A DNA stretch of 64,000 nucleotides from Amyloporia xantha. Taxonomy: Eukaryota; Basidiomycota; Agaricomycetes; Polyporales; Adustoporiaceae. Of the stretch, positions 31,542 through 44,276 are shown piece by piece. A program made the position numbers and the translations under genes. Positions within the stretch are counted from its first letter, which is position 1; each line of letters opens with the position of its first letter. The notes under the pieces were generated by a model. It did not search any database and was not told where the DNA came from. It saw only the letters and a list, made by a program, of their open reading frames with translations. The stretch covers positions 62,001-126,000 of the forward strand of contig JAYKKR010000048.1 in NCBI GenBank assembly GCA_036971615.1, given 5' to 3'.

Positions 31542-32661
31542 ATGGGCCTCGGTAGTCCAAAATCGCCACATTTTAGGCTTTTCTCTGTGAGCGAGATCGC
31601 TTCACTGCCATCTCCTATTCTGACCAAGATTGATGGCTAACTATCGGATCTGCTTTGTCGCGCACTTCGCACACCCAGAACACATTGCGACAAATGGAGG
31701 CGAGACATTTGGATCCGGGTATCAAATACAGCAGACAGAATCCAGACAAAGTGAAGAAAATGATTGATGAAGTCAGTGATCTGGACCTCACAACACACCT
31801 CTAGACTGACATGTTCGATAGGTCTGCCAAGAATTACCTTGGGTGAAGCGGTACGAGGATGCATGGCCCATTCGCATATACGCTCAAAGACACCTTGTAC
31901 TTAAGAGGTACGAAAAATCCAAGCTAGGAGGTTTCAACACGTCTCCGCAAGATTTGGACATCCCTTGGGACGACCGTGACCTCGTAGCAGACGTTGAACA
32001 CTCCGACGAGGCTCAATCATCCCAATCTCGTTCCGGCGATGTCTCCCAAAAATCTCAGGTAAATCGCTAGTATCGAGACCGTGATTACTGTTCAGCCTGG
32101 CATGAGGCACGCAGGCTCTTAGTGGCTCATAACACGAAGCAAGACGCCCCTAGCCTGCTGACATATATGGCCGTTCTGCAGCCCAGTGGGTCGTAAACAA
32201 TCGCATAATTGACTCACGTTTTCTCTCAACAGAATACTACTGCCTTCTTGCACGATGCATGTGAGCTCACCTCGCGGGTAAGTGATTTTTCCTGAGCCAC
32301 AGGGCCGTCATGGATGGTCTCGACGTCTCTGAAATCCCTGCTCTAGCAAACAGCGTCTGACAAAAATACGTCCCGCACCACAATCGTCTCGAAGAGTCCA
32401 AACCAACCTAGCGCGAGCCAAACTAATACTGAGTTCCGCGAGGTGAGGGAGTTTTTGAGATCCCTTAATCCGAGCATGGAACCAATGCTATCGTATTTCG
32501 TCCGGGCCGGGGTGGTCGATGCGGAATGCATACGGAGCCTTGCGGAGATGCCTGAGGTCGAGAGGAACGCCTTTCTCAGGGAGGACTTAGGGCTCACTCC
32601 GTTCCATTATCGTGTAGTCCGTGTCGGACTTGCCAAAAGACTGCCGTGGCTGAGTCCATGA
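31542..32661 (+). CDS. Gene A: paralogue of gene B with a C-terminal SAM-like region, 244 aa
   Basis: Five exons, all introns phase 0: 31542-31586, 31679-31771, 31822-32058, 32233-32277 and 32347-32661 (735 nt, 245 codons). Intron 2 uses a GTCAGT donor. The N-terminus MGLGSPKSP is followed by NTLRQMEARHLDPG, then the conserved core LPWVKRYEDAWPIRIY, a variable Ser-rich linker, and a C-terminal region (FLRSLNPSMEPMLSYF, GVVDAECIRSLAEMP, FLREDLGLTPFHYRVVRVGL) that resembles a sterile-alpha-motif-like fold seen in many agaricomycete proteins of unknown role. Gene B at 40577-41640 has the same exon plan. The SAM-like assignment is from pattern only. Function unknown, possibly protein-protein interaction. 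Confidence 0.8.
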
Positions 32662-32966
32662 TTATAGAACCGAGTTAGATAGAACATCGTTAGGAATGAT
32701 GCTGTATTGTTATCGGAGATAGCGGATAGAATAGCGCGGATTGTACACTGGCAAATGACGTCTACGCTTCGTTGCAAGAAGCGGAACAGGGTAGCTCGAT
32801 GATGAGAAGAATCCGGACCCTAGAGAATACAGAAAGAAAGGTATCGGGACTTGCATGCGTCTGAGTCGGACCACATGGGAAGACGGACTGCGGTGCCGGA
32901 GCAAATAGAAGAATTGACCGTACAAAATACAACGAAATAAATTACTACATACGAATGGGTACAGAC

Positions 32967-35371
32967 CTATGTGCGTGCCAAGAAACGAGAGAACGTGCCT
33001 TGCACTGCTATCTTCTTCATAATGGTCGGTTCAGGTGCTATGACCCACCCATCAGACTCAAAGTCGGATGCAAAAGACTACACACTCACGATCGACGAGA
33101 TTTTCTTCTTTGACCTTGCGCTTGATGCTATCCATGACTTCGCTTACACCTGACCGGTCCAAGTCTCCTCGTGCCTTCATCAAAGACTCCACGAACGCGA
33201 TATTTGGCCCATACACTTTTGCGAACGACCAATAAGACAAGAACACGAGGCTCTGCGAGGCCTCCAGCATGGACAGGACCATCTCAAGGACCTGCATCTG
33301 AGGCTCGAGCTCCTTCAGCTTCTTATACTGGCCAAAGAGTTTGTAGGCCTCGTCGACGTCGGCCTTGAATCGCTCCAATGCAGCAGGCATCTTGAGCTTT
33401 GGCGCGTTGACGAGGGCGGTCAAGTAAGTGACGAGGAACGTATCCAAGAGCTCCTCAACAATCAGATCTAGGAGCGTCGGATTGAGGAAGGTGTTGTAAT
33501 CCGACATATAGTCACGGATGGTCTCAATGAGCTGTGCGGAAATCCCATCGTACCATGCGGGCTGGAAAAGCTGCTTCGTCGCTGGCTTCAGGTCGTTGAA
33601 GATGATATCGATGAGGATCTGCGTGCATTTCTTCGAAACGTCTAGGAATCCGTCAATTGCATCATTGAGTTTGTCGTGAATCGTCCCTCGGTATTTTTCC
33701 GACACGAGCGGTTCGATGCGTGCGGAGAGCGCCTCAGCGAAGTCTGCCGACTTCAGCTGGTCATTGGCGAGCGCAATGTCATACTCCACCAGACCGCCAG
33801 GTACCTCCTCGGGCTTCTCGATAAATTTCTTGTACTCCGCTTCGACGAGTCGCGTCCATTGCTCCTGCACGCCCCGCATCACGCGGCTGACTTCCTCGAT
33901 GACACGCGCGAGGATCATGCCCTGCCCGCTCTCCATAGCGAGGTCGACCTGTTGGTTCACCATCTGGAAGAGGATCACCGCGCCCTGCATTCCGTATAAC
34001 CCATCGCTGTTCACCTCAGGCGGCTCCGCCCGCGCGATGAACGCGGCAACCTCGTCCTTCATGAGATTTGTGGTCCACTCATCCAACTTCCTGATGATGA
34101 GCTTCAAGTAGTCCTCGATGAGGCTCTGCTCCTTGCCGTCAAGCAATGCTGGCTGGAGTAATTCTGGCGGGATCTCAAGCTCCTTCATCTTCTTCTTGTA
34201 GTCCTTGATCCACGCATTCAGGGTCAGGAGAACGCTTGCCTCAGGCTCGGAGGTGACAATTTTGGTGAGACTTGCGTTGAGGGCTTTATGGTATTCGCGT
34301 ATGTATAGGGAGTAGATCTCCCAAGATGGCGGAAAGCATGGCACGACATCGGTTTCGATGCGAATGAGGTCTTGATACACCCAGTCGAGATCGTCGAGGA
34401 AAGCAGCAGGGTTGTTCTCGTTCCGGGCATACGCTTCGTCAAACGTACTCTTAATAGATTCAATGATACACTTGGTAACTTTCTGGCGGTAGTGCTTGAT
34501 CACTCGTGCGTCAGCCTGCATTGATCTGAACTTGGCCGCCGCATCCAACTTTGCTGCCTTCTTCACCAGCTTGATGGCTATGGCCTAGAACACAGTAAGA
34601 AGATTGCAAACGACGAAGAGGAGTCAAGAATAACCTTCTCATCCTCTCGATCTTCAATCTCTGCAATCTTGACAAGCTTCACGACTGTCTCCGGATGGCC
34701 TTCCATAACGATCATGAAGCTATTTCGAGCCAAAGCGAGGATGTACTCGTCGAATGCCTCGATGAGTCGGGTCAGACGTTCAAAATGACGCGTAAGAGTG
34801 ACCCTGATATCGGCAGAGGATTTCTTCGCCTGGTGCATAGTCTGATTGCGGAAGGCCTCCAGCCGGTTGATTTGGTAATGCATGCGCAAGAGATTGGGAG
34901 CAGGACCCAGGATGTCCTGACTGTCTGCTTCGAGTAGGTCTTCCAGCATGTCGAGATGAGATTCCATATCCAAGAGGTTATTCACCATCTCTTCCGTCCG
35001 CTCAAAGTTCCGGTGCACCATGGAGACCTACATGGCATGATAACTGAGTCTACAAGAATGGAAAATTACGCAAGACATACCCTGCTAATTTGGTCGAATG
35101 TGGACACATTGTTCTGGGGGTCACTGCAGAGCCTGTCCACTGTCCCCATCTCATCCTTGACTGTCTGCACATTACTGCGGGTGCTGAACAGCTTGCGCAA
35201 GCCATCTCTCGTCGCGTCCAGTTGCTCCTTCACCCCGCTCTTCAACCTCGCGTCGATGGACGCTTTCTCCTTCTCCAGCTTCTTGCGGAATGCAGTGATC
35301 TTAGCGAGATCATCTGGGAACTGCAAGTATTCGCCCACGGCCTGCGCTGCGGATATCATAGGGGCCGACAT
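32967..35371 (-). CDS. sec6: Exocyst complex component Sec6, 4 exons, 749 aa
   Basis: Exons 35371-35081, 35027-34635, 34584-33090 and 33037-32967 close to 2250 nt. Sec6 (EXOC3) is a core subunit of the octameric exocyst, which tethers secretory vesicles to the plasma membrane at sites of growth such as the hyphal tip. The family signature near the N-terminus (VSTFDQISR then VSMVHRNFERTEEMVNNLL) and the long, all-helical body with a Sec6 C-terminal bundle are clear, and the length is that of fungal Sec6. The last exon is short and gives the tail VQGTFSRFLART. Start: the ATG giving MSAPMISAAQ; an upstream in-frame non-ATG extension is ignored. Alternative exocyst subunits are unlikely. Confidence 0.93.
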
Positions 35372-35843
35372 AGTTATGTCCAATCAACTGGACGAGGAGG
35401 ATACAGCGAAAGGCTGCACCGAGCATGTAGAAGGTAACCAGGCATGATGCACGAGCGCTTGAGCATCTTTCAATTGTTCAAGCTGTGTCGCATTCGTCGA
35501 TCGAAGAAACTGCCCGAGAATGACATAAATGCGATATACTGAACTTTCAAAACGGGCATTAATAAATCCTGGAGCTTTATATGTGGCAGATGTCCAAGCA
35601 AGTAGAATCAAATAACGTCGTGATGATTGCAACTTATTTGAGGGGTGTCGGATGGGAAAGCCCAGAATACATCTTCACGATCAGCTCGTATCGTATGGTG
35701 TAAGGAAACTCAAAAAAAGCCACACTAGGCGTGTTGACGACGATATCGAACTTCCAAATCATACGAATCATGGGGCATGTCATATTTGCACTAAGTCGAC
35801 ACATAACAGGTTGCCAGAGAGGGGAGAAGGAACGGTACAATAA
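35372..35843. other. Spacer between sec6 start and RPL33 stop
   Basis: About 470 bp; contains the sec6 promoter and the RPL33 3' region. No further gene seen. Confidence 0.5.
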
Positions 35844-36541
35844 TCAGATAGCAGATGGGTAAAGCATCTGTGTCATGGAACATGAACCTCCGGGCTACAA
35901 CAACGGATGCAAAAGAATAGACTCACCACACGAACACTGGCACCGAATGCGTGAGGCGGCAGGTTCGACCTGAATTTCGATTTTACAACACCGTTGCTTC
36001 CGTGTGGGCGAGTCACACGACTGGAGAGCACAGTGAGCACAATAAAAACAGAGTACTGGCGCACACTACGCACCCCCAGATCACTCGAACCTTCGAGCCC
36101 TTGACCTCCTTCTTTGCCCGGTAGACAAAGGCCACCCGCTATGTAGAATCATGGTCGGTCATTGGACCGAAATGAAAACATGGCATGTGCTTACCTTTCC
36201 GAGGTAGAATTGCGCATCCTCCTTAGTGGCGACACCCTCGATTTGGACGAGCGAAGTGTTGGGACGGGTGTTGCGCTTGGCGCGCTTGTGGCCGAGGACA
36301 CGTCCCTTGGAGTAGAGTCTGCGAGATGCAGGAACATGCGTAAGCCCCATTGCTCCCAAAGTGACAGAATTTAGAGCAGCATCAAAGTTGTCGGCACAAG
36401 ATATGAAGGTGTAGCGTCATCCAAGCGGTGGATGGTCCATCCATCCATTTCCTAGCCCCGAATTGTGTTTCGACTCGCCAGATAGTCGTATACAGCCCAT
36501 GCAAGCATCGTGTAGCACAAGTCTCACCTTGTAGATCCCAT
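35844..36541 (-). CDS. RPL33: 60S ribosomal protein eL33 (L33 / mammalian L35a), 5 exons, 106 aa
   Basis: Exons 36541-36528, 36318-36195, 36138-36074, 36020-35927 and 35867-35844 sum to 321 nt. The product starts [20 protein letters not shown] and contains [20 protein letters not shown], the VIWGRVTRPHG and [11 protein letters not shown] blocks, and ends VMLYPSAI, all characteristic of eL33, a structural protein of the large ribosomal subunit. The first exon is only 14 nt (four codons and two bases) and the last only 24 nt, both below usual gene-finder limits, which is common in fungal ribosomal protein genes. The first intron is about 209 bp, much longer than the others. Transcribed divergently from argJ. 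Confidence 0.95.
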
Positions 36542-37009
36542 TTTTGTCGTTGTCCTGGCCAGTGTCGAAAGTCTTGAAGATTGCTGCCAAAGTTTGCGGA
36601 TAGCGCCGGTGGAGGGTGAGAACCGTAGTTGCCTAATGCGGCCTCAATGACCGTGGGAACTCCGCCTCGTATATGTTGTCGGCTTGTCTGCTATGTTTTG
36701 CTCTCAACCATCGATGCAGTGAAGAGCTGCACTCGGCCGTCGTCTGTCCCTCGACGAACGCGAGTAACGGAGCGGTGGAAGAGCGAACTCTCCCTTCGAG
36801 GTATTGTCTGTCACTGCAGTCTACTTGCTGGCGTCTCCGAACTACTGTACTTCGCCGGAGCTCTAGTCGAGGGGAATATACTATTGGTCGAGTCATCGGA
36901 GTCATTGCGTGAATTCGGCTATACAGCTTCCTTTGCGTCTTCGTGCGCTCGACCGACTGCCTATATATTGAGCTGAGCGCGAGCGCCTTCAAGCGATACC
37001 CCAATCTCC
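36542..37009. promoter_or_regulatory. Divergent promoter region, RPL33 / argJ
   Basis: 468 bp between two start codons facing apart. GC-mixed, with CT-rich tracts near 36770-36850. A TATATA lies near 36961-36966 on the argJ side. No open frame of its own is called. Confidence 0.45.
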
Positions 37010-38678
37010 ATGTCTTCACGGCTACCCTCTCTGTGGAAGCGGTTCTCGTCGACCATAACCCCGAGACCAATCCCACCGAAAGCACACCATCATGCAACTA
37101 TTCCTGACTCCGCCTTTCCAAGTGGGTACACACTGACGGGATTGCACTGCGGTATCAAAAAGACAGGAGCTCTCGATCTCGCTGTGATCCTGTCCACCAC
37201 CGCTCGTCCAGCGTCAGCAGCAGCATGCTTCACGCGCAACGCGTTCAAAGCCGCACCCGTAGTGGTATCTGAAGAAGTTTTACGGCGCAATGGCGGTCAC
37301 GCCAGGGCTCTTGTTGTTAACAGCGGTTGTGCTAATGCTGTCACGGGCAAGCAGGGCATGGAGGATGCATGGGCTATGGTCCGTGCTACTGACGCATTGC
37401 TCGACCCTGCCGGGTCAGGAGAAAGCGAGACCCTAGTCATGTCCACAGGCGTCATCGGCCAGAATCTCCCGATCTCCAAAATCGTTGCGGGGATTCAGTC
37501 GCAATCGACTGGAAGCAAGACTCTCGGGTCCAACTTCGATGCATGGGAGAGAGCCGCGAAGGCCTTCATGACCACCGACACGTTCCCGAAGCTGCGCGCA
37601 CGCACTTTCACAATCAACGGCAAAGAGTACAAAATGGCAGGCATGGATAAGGGTGCAGGCATGATTCATCCGGACATGGGCCCACCCAGGACGTCCGGCC
37701 AGTTGCACGCGACGCTGCTTGGGTGCATCATGACGGATGCAGCGGCCTCTCCGCGCAGTCTGCAGTCAGCCCTCACCTATGCGGTCGACCGTAGCTTCAA
37801 TTCAATCAGCGTCGACGGCGATATGTCAACGAATGACACGATCTTGGTTCTCGCAAACGGTGCCGCTGTCACGGCCTCGGAGGCAGAAGAGATTGACGAG
37901 GACCGGGATCCACGCGCGTATGAGATATTCAGGGACGAGCTCACTGCTTTTGCGGCGGACCTCGCCCAGCTCGTCGTGCGAGATGGTGAAGGTGCCACCA
38001 AATTTGTGACCGTATCCGTTGATGTAAATTTCTTCTATATCAACCAGTATGACTGTCTTTACAAGCTTGGTTGACATTGGCAGGGTGCTGCAACATATGA
38101 GGACGCCCACCGGATCGCATCACGTATATCGACATCAGCACTGGTCAAGACAGCGCTGTATGGGGAAGATGCGAAGTGAGTCTCGATTTTATTTGGTTTC
38201 GACCGCGAGAGCGAATCATCAGCATGAATGTGATCAACCACCATAAAACTGTGCATGCGATGATGCTTCTCCGATTGCCATAGTTCCCTCATTTTGTTAC
38301 GTTCTTTTGCAAACGTTACTCACATCAATCGCACAGTTGGGGTCGCATTTTAGCCGCCACAGGTTCCATCCCGCTGTCTGTCCCACTGGACCCCACGCGT
38401 GTTAGTGTCTCCTTCATACCAAAAGATGGCTCTCCTGCCTTGCCGCTCCTCGTGAATGGCGAACCCGAAAATGTGGACGAAGTCCGCGCAAAACAGATCC
38501 TCAGCGTCGAAGACCTGGAGATCCAAATCCAGCTGGGAATCGGAAAGGAAAGCGCGAAGTATTGGACGTGCGATTTCAGCTATGTGCGTATCTCGTGCCA
38601 CGACATGATCCTACTACCAAAAGATGCTGATGAACGATGCAGGAGTACGTTAGGATTAATGGAGATTATCGAAGTTAG
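37010..38678 (+). CDS. argJ: ArgJ: ornithine acetyltransferase / glutamate N-acetyltransferase, 462 aa
   Basis: Exons 37010-38023, 38084-38175, 38337-38583 and 38643-38678 total 1389 nt. The enzyme recycles the acetyl group from N-acetylornithine to glutamate and, in bifunctional forms, makes acetylglutamate from acetyl-CoA, in mitochondrial arginine synthesis. The precursor cleaves itself before a Thr that becomes the N-terminal nucleophile of the beta chain; here [10 protein letters not shown] is followed by [14 protein letters not shown], placing it at Thr235. The N-terminus ([20 protein letters not shown]) is basic and hydroxylated, as in a mitochondrial targeting peptide. Other family blocks: [21 protein letters not shown] and [10 protein letters not shown]. 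The last exon is 36 nt ([11 protein letters not shown]), a typical ArgJ tail. Confidence 0.95.
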
Positions 38679-38875
38679 ATGTAAGGAATGTCAGTAGAAG
38701 ACGAAGGAAGGGCCAGCCTCTGGTATACTGAAAGCGATGTCCACTGAGGGTACATGGGGCCGGGTAATAATTAGCTACGAAAATGCAAGCTTCCTGGTAT
38801 ATGTCCACCTTCACATTGTTCAAGGTTTCTGAGGCACTCAACAAGCCACCGATATATCACCCCGGTCGTAGGCAA

Positions 38876-40156
38876 TCATTTCCACACAAGCTTTCCGTTC
38901 TCGTCCACATAGGCCGTCATACCGCCACTGGTGGCCTTTCCGCTCTTGCTGAACTGCTCTGCGATCTTGGCTCGCTCTAGCTCACGCTTGTGACTCGCTA
39001 ACCGCGCTAGTCGCTCAGCTTCAGCGTCCCCTTTCGCAGCCTTCTGGGCCTCGCGCTTTGCTGCGTTCTGCCGTTGCTTCTTCGTCACGGTTTCCGGCGC
39101 TGGAGGGGTCTGCGAAGGACTTTTATGCGTCTCTAAGGATGGCGGCATTCAGAGAGGTGGTGAGAACAAAAGCGAATAGAACTGACTTGTGCGAGTCCGG
39201 CTCTTGACGACGCCCCATCCACCATCGTCCTCGCCGTCTGCATCGTCAGCAGTCCCTCGCGAATCGTCTACGTCCTCATAGTCTGCCCATGAGAATCCTG
39301 CCGCTGGCCTGTCTGCTGGCCCGGGCTGTATCCGCATTACCCTCGCGACTGATGGATAGTCAGGTGTTTCCAGCATGCTGTGGGGCATCCGCAGATACAT
39401 GAGCATGAATTTATATAGCATGAGACTGATGGTACGCAACTCGTCCACCCCCGTCTTGCGCGGCTTTGGCAACAGCCTCTCTGCCAGCGTCCGCCGGTTT
39501 TCAACAGGAGCCTCGACGGGCCCCCCGAGCTCGTCATCAGTGCGTTCCGCCACCGGCGACGAGTTCCCCGTCGCAGACGTCGTCGTGATCCCTATACTCA
39601 CGTCGCTCGTCCCCGCCTCACCTCTAGGCACATCCAGAGGAGCCGCCCGCCGTCGCGATTCCACGCGTGTCCACGACTCGTCCGTGTCGACAGGTGCCAG
39701 CCTCGGTGTAGAGCTCTTCCGCGATTTGGACGCTGCCGGGCGCGCAGGCGTCGCCTCGGGCGACTCGGGCGCTGTCGCAGACGACTCGGACATGGCATCG
39801 ACGGGCACTGGGCGCGGCGTACCGCTGCCTCCCGCCTTCTTGCCCTTCTTCTTCTTAGACTTGCTCGTCTTAGCAGGCGCTGGCTGATCGGTGTCCCGAG
39901 GGTCTGACGGGGCGTCAAAGCCACCTGGAATGACGGGGGGAAATTGGGCGACGATGGGACTCGCATCTGGAGCTGAAGGCTTGGCTGTCTGCTTCTTCTT
40001 CTTTCCCCCGGCTTTTGATACTGGCGGGGAAGGAGTCTCTGGCTGCGACTCTGGCTGCGACCCACGCTGCGTGTAACTGAGCGCAGTCACTGCAATTCCA
40101 GCGACAAATACGGCTGCGATAGCGGTTTCTGAGACGGTGCTTTGTGCGGAGCCCAT
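38876..40156 (-). CDS. Membrane-anchored lysine/serine-rich protein, 2 exons, 408 aa
   Basis: Exons 40156-39187 and 39132-38876 total 1227 nt; the intron has a GTCAGT donor. The N-terminus is MGSAQSTVSE followed by one hydrophobic span (TAIAAVFVAGIAVTALSY, about residues 10-28), a likely signal anchor. The middle is a disordered Lys, Pro and Ser-rich region with KSKKKKGKKAGG. A folded patch (RTISLMLYKFMLMYLRMPHS) may be a second helix. The C-terminus is a charged coil (KKQRQNAAKREAQKAAKGDAE) and a conserved-looking end GGMTAYVDENGKLVWK. I know such proteins only as hypothetical basidiomycete proteins; an ER or nuclear-envelope location is a guess. Confidence 0.8.
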
Positions 40157-40576
40157 GACTAGAGTCTGAGAACGAGAAACGTAATGCTGGAAGGTGAGAA
40201 GGGTTGGGAAAGAGTTCGTCTGAGAGTGCAAGATATTGGCGCGGTCCTACGTGCCGGGCGCAGACGCTCAGTCTGTCGTGGAAACGCGTCAACAAGCGTA
40301 AATAACGCGTCCTTATATTGCCGTTGAACTAAGTGCTTGACACATCCATATGCATCCATAAGACACTCTTTGGTACATGGACTAATCATACAGGCTGCAA
40401 AGACGAGTACAAACCATGCAAAATGCCACAGTGATGATGTTACATACAGAGAATCCCGGGCCTACAAATCAGCGATACCATCACGGTTGAATCAAGCTCA
40501 AACTCCATCCACCTTACTGGAGTTGCGCGTTGATCAGCATGTGATCATCATTACCTCGTATTGTAAGCCTCCTCAC
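40157..40576. other. Spacer between the membrane-protein gene and gene B
   Basis: 420 bp. Upstream region of the membrane-protein gene and 3' side of gene B, both minus strand. Nothing else seen. Confidence 0.5.
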
Positions 40577-41640
40577 TTACCTGCCACTGGCTTTCTCTCT
40601 CGCAAGCCCGACCCGAACTATGCGGCAATGAAATGAATTCAGCTGTAAATCTTCCTTGAGAAACGCATTCAGCTCGAGATCAGGCATATTTGCCAGACTG
40701 CGAATGCATTCTGCGTCGACGACTCCAGCTTTCGTGAAAGCCGCCGACATCCCTTCCATACTGGGATGGAGCGATCCCAGGAACGCCTTCACTTCGCGAG
40801 TTCCGGTGGGTTCACGCTGGGCAGGATTGGACGCGACATGCGTAGGCCGAACTTTCTGTCGAAATGATGATCAGTAAATATCGACTCTAGGACATGCATT
40901 GGGTTGGCTCATTGGGTCAAAGCGTACTTGCCTGCGTGGAAGAGTTGTATACGCCATGGGAGGGAACAGACGGCGACTGACAAAATGGAATACAAGTGAG
41001 GGCCGACTCGGAGAGTTTACGGACTGTAAGGGTCGCAAGAGAGGGAAAGTAATGGGCATGCTCGACTTCGTCGTATGTTATCCACGAATGCCAAGATGGA
41101 CCCGTCACATTCCCAACATGCTCGTCCAGACACAAATTCAGCGTACCTGCGATACCTGACGCTCGTGGCGACGATGCAGTCTAGATACCACAATTTCATC
41201 AGAATGCTCCCCCATCCCAATTGGAATCGAGAATGGAACGTACAGGTTACGTTGTCTGGATGGCAACTTCTTTCCCTGACGGTGTGACCAGCCCGTGAAT
41301 TCTAGGTATCTTTGCATATACGCCTTGATAGGCCACGCGTCCTCATACTGCGTCACCCAAGGCAAGCGTCTGCATGCCTAACAAATGCTTTAGACTGGAC
41401 ACACACAACACCGACTCTTGAGTCCAACCTTATTGAACACTATTTCCCATTTGGCGGGATCCTGCAGGCCGAAGCAACGGTGGAGATTCAGGTGCTCTGC
41501 CGCCAACTGACGCAATGTTTCCTGCACAGACCCCCGAGGTGGTAGATGCATGTAGTCAGTGCAGGCAGCTGGGACTTCGCTACGATCCTGCTCACCGTCA
41601 TATTTACGATCTCTGGAGAATTAGGGGAACTGAAACCCAT
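40577..41640 (-). CDS. Gene B: paralogue of gene A, 226 aa, with a GC-AG intron
   Basis: Five exons, all phase 0: 41640-41608, 41521-41429, 41377-41147, 40976-40932 and 40855-40577 (681 nt, 227 codons). The intron at 40931-40856 starts GCAAGT, a GC-AG intron; exon 4 is then 45 nt, exactly as in gene A. The product starts MGFSSPNSPEI, followed by ETLRQLAAEHLN, the core LPWVTQYEDAWPIKAYMQRYL and the C-terminal region FLGSLHPSMEGMSAAF, GVVDAECIRSLANMP, FLKEDLQLNSFHCRIVRVGL, all aligned to gene A. Exon 2 is 93 nt in both. The last exon ends soon after a possible donor (CAG|GTAAGT at 40580), so a slightly different tail is possible. Function unknown. Confidence 0.78.
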
Positions 41641-44276
41641 CGTCTTGGAGAGTACTCTCGATTTTTTGTACCCAGGATACGGTATCGCAGAAGGGGGGAT
41701 ATGAACATCTGCTGAGCGACGGTTGAGTTTCCACTAAAAGAGAGCCACTGCTAGGATATACCGTGGTTAGACATGAGAGAGCTTGAGCAATGGAGGTGTG
41801 GCAAAAAACCGCGACCATCCCGATATATATACAGGCTGTTGAGAACGGCCCATGTACCGGGAAGACCTATCGATAAGTCAGCGTCAGAATGCTAGGATGT
41901 TCACGGCATGCGCGGAAGGTGCAAGAGTCGGAAATAGGTGTCATAGGACACACCGCGTGCAGGACGGCACAACAATCTCATCAGAGGTGCACGATTAAGG
42001 GCCATCGGCGAACTACGATGGATCATCGCGATGTACAAGTCGTGCATTTGTTTACGACATGCCTACCACGGAATTTCTTGCCAGAACGCTCGATCTCATG
42101 CAACTATCAGCAGATCTTGCCCGCGCGTGCCGTCGAGGAATAGGGGTTAGGAGGTGGAAGGGGAACGGCGGTATGCTCCTCGCACAGATGTTTTCCTGTT
42201 AGAATCGCACACGTTGTGGGAAGTATTCTAGCGTAAACTAGACCATGTGCGAACTGGCTGGACATATGAACGATGCGATGGTTAGTCAAGGGAAGGGAGA
42301 CATGGGCGAAAGGTGAACTTGCCGGAAACTCCAAGGCCCAGAAACGTGACCAAGCCTCGGTTCGATAATCGGCATAATCGGTAGGCGTTACGTGTCGCGC
42401 AAGGAGTCTGGAGGGCTTCGAAACTTTGTCGATGGTTTGACGAAAGCTGTATTTTATAGGTAACCAGAGTTACCAAGCGGTCCTGCGCATGTAGTGCACT
42501 GTATCCAAAGGCATAGTGTAGTACGTCTTGTCCTGAAAGCGCCAGGATCCAGGGTGATACCAGACAGTCAAATCAAAAGAGTACGAGTGCTGCTACATGA
42601 ATCAGAACGCACATCTGAAAGAATACCGCGTCTGTGTAGAATAAGCATGTGAGACATGAGCATTTTGTACCACAATTTCTGACTTACAGCAAGACCGATA
42701 GAATCCAAAATATCAATACGAACGTGGTCAATCTTAGTAAACAGCGGAAGAGCAAGAGTTCGCTACAGCGGAGTAGCAGTAGATGAAGACGCATTTTTGA
42801 GACATAGGCCGTGAGACAAGAAAATATGGGAGACAAAAGGTGGAAAACCATCATTTAGAGGTTGCCCTTTGAAAAGGACGGTCCATGTATACATCATGCG
42901 AGATTTTGCATAAATTTCAGTGGTTTCCATGAAGCTTATGATGAGTCTGCGGGATTATGAAGCTAGTATAGTAGCTGCAATGAGTTAATATAGCGCACAT
43001 TTGATTGGACGATACGGTCAGCTGTGAATGCAAAGATAGAATATAGTGGCAGAACGTACAAAGCACCATTGCGCACTTTATTTGACGATGTTGAACCACT
43101 ACAGCCACTGCATAACCGCTTGTGAGAGATAAACAAATGATGCATGAGCATGGAAGAGAATTCTGCGGAGAAATGCTTCAAATGTTCTCGTAAGATCTCT
43201 GGTACGGGGAATTTACCCTGACCAAACTGCAAGTGGCATGGAAGCGCCCATGTCAATGAGAAAATGGTCGCTCGAATAACAAGCCGAATTCAAGTAGCAT
43301 TGTCCAGTCTCGACAGGTATTACTATTATCTTGCAGTGCATGTCATGGCCTGAAATGACAACGTAGCACCAGTAACAAAACGAGGATTCCTTTATCAGGG
43401 TTCTCCGGATGGTAAATCGTGCTTCCATCAAGAAGTGTTTCTGCACGTACATGTATGGCGCTCTGCGAAATGTATACAGTATAGCAGCGCAGTTGACGTC
43501 GAAGCCTGATAGCATTCAACTCGGAAGGAGGCTGTCATTTACTCTGTTGACAGTGCGTTGAGAGATCTTAAATTCAAGAGATACATGCAAAGAAAACCGA
43601 AAATTGCAAGGTCGCGTCCTAGTAGTCGGTAGTCGGGTTGATACAGCTTGGAGAATAACGCGCTACTCATTTCGTCAAGGGAGGTGTCAGTGCTCGAAAA
43701 ATCGGACAACAAGGTCGCATACCTACCAAACTGATGGACAGGTGCGAGTGGGAGTCTGTAATACTGCACGCAATTCTGTAGCCAGACGCAATGCACGTAC
43801 AAGAGGAGGACCAATAATGATATCAGGTTGAACGAAGTCTTGCTAAGGGCCTCAGGCGGACGCTCAGAAACGTCCTTGTGAAAGCGCTAGCTTCGCGTCA
43901 GCAGACTACATAGTCAATCAGCATCTCTCCATATTCATATTAGATAGGCCCAACAGTCCATGCAATGCAGATACGAACAGATTGCTGCGAAGGCATAATA
44001 ATGCAATACTGCAACCCATATGGTACGGTAGGTAGAGGTGGTCGTAAATACCCGAGAGTCCTATCGTTCCGCTGAACGACCTACGGGACGGGACGTACTA
44101 GAACGAAGTCCGAAAAAATGCAAGCTGCAAAACCCGTGGACCTAGTGGTGGCAGAGGGATGGTACAAGCCCAAAACAATATAAATTGCAGGGATATCTAG
44201 ATGATGAAGTGAGAGGAAGGGAGCAACACGCATACAGATGAAGGGCAGAACAATTGTTAAGATGGTCCGATACTCA
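41641..44276. other. 2.6 kb intergenic region, no gene supported
   Basis: Between gene B (start at 41640) and the stop of the Zds1-type gene (44277). AT-richer than its neighbours. Open frames are short (under 130 codons), show no recognisable domain and do not join by splicing. No tRNA, rRNA or transposon end was seen. Confidence 0.45.

Noticed and set aside
41641..44276. Possible gene in the 2.6 kb gap
   Set aside because: Frames are short, without domains, and GT-AG pairs do not give a continuous product.
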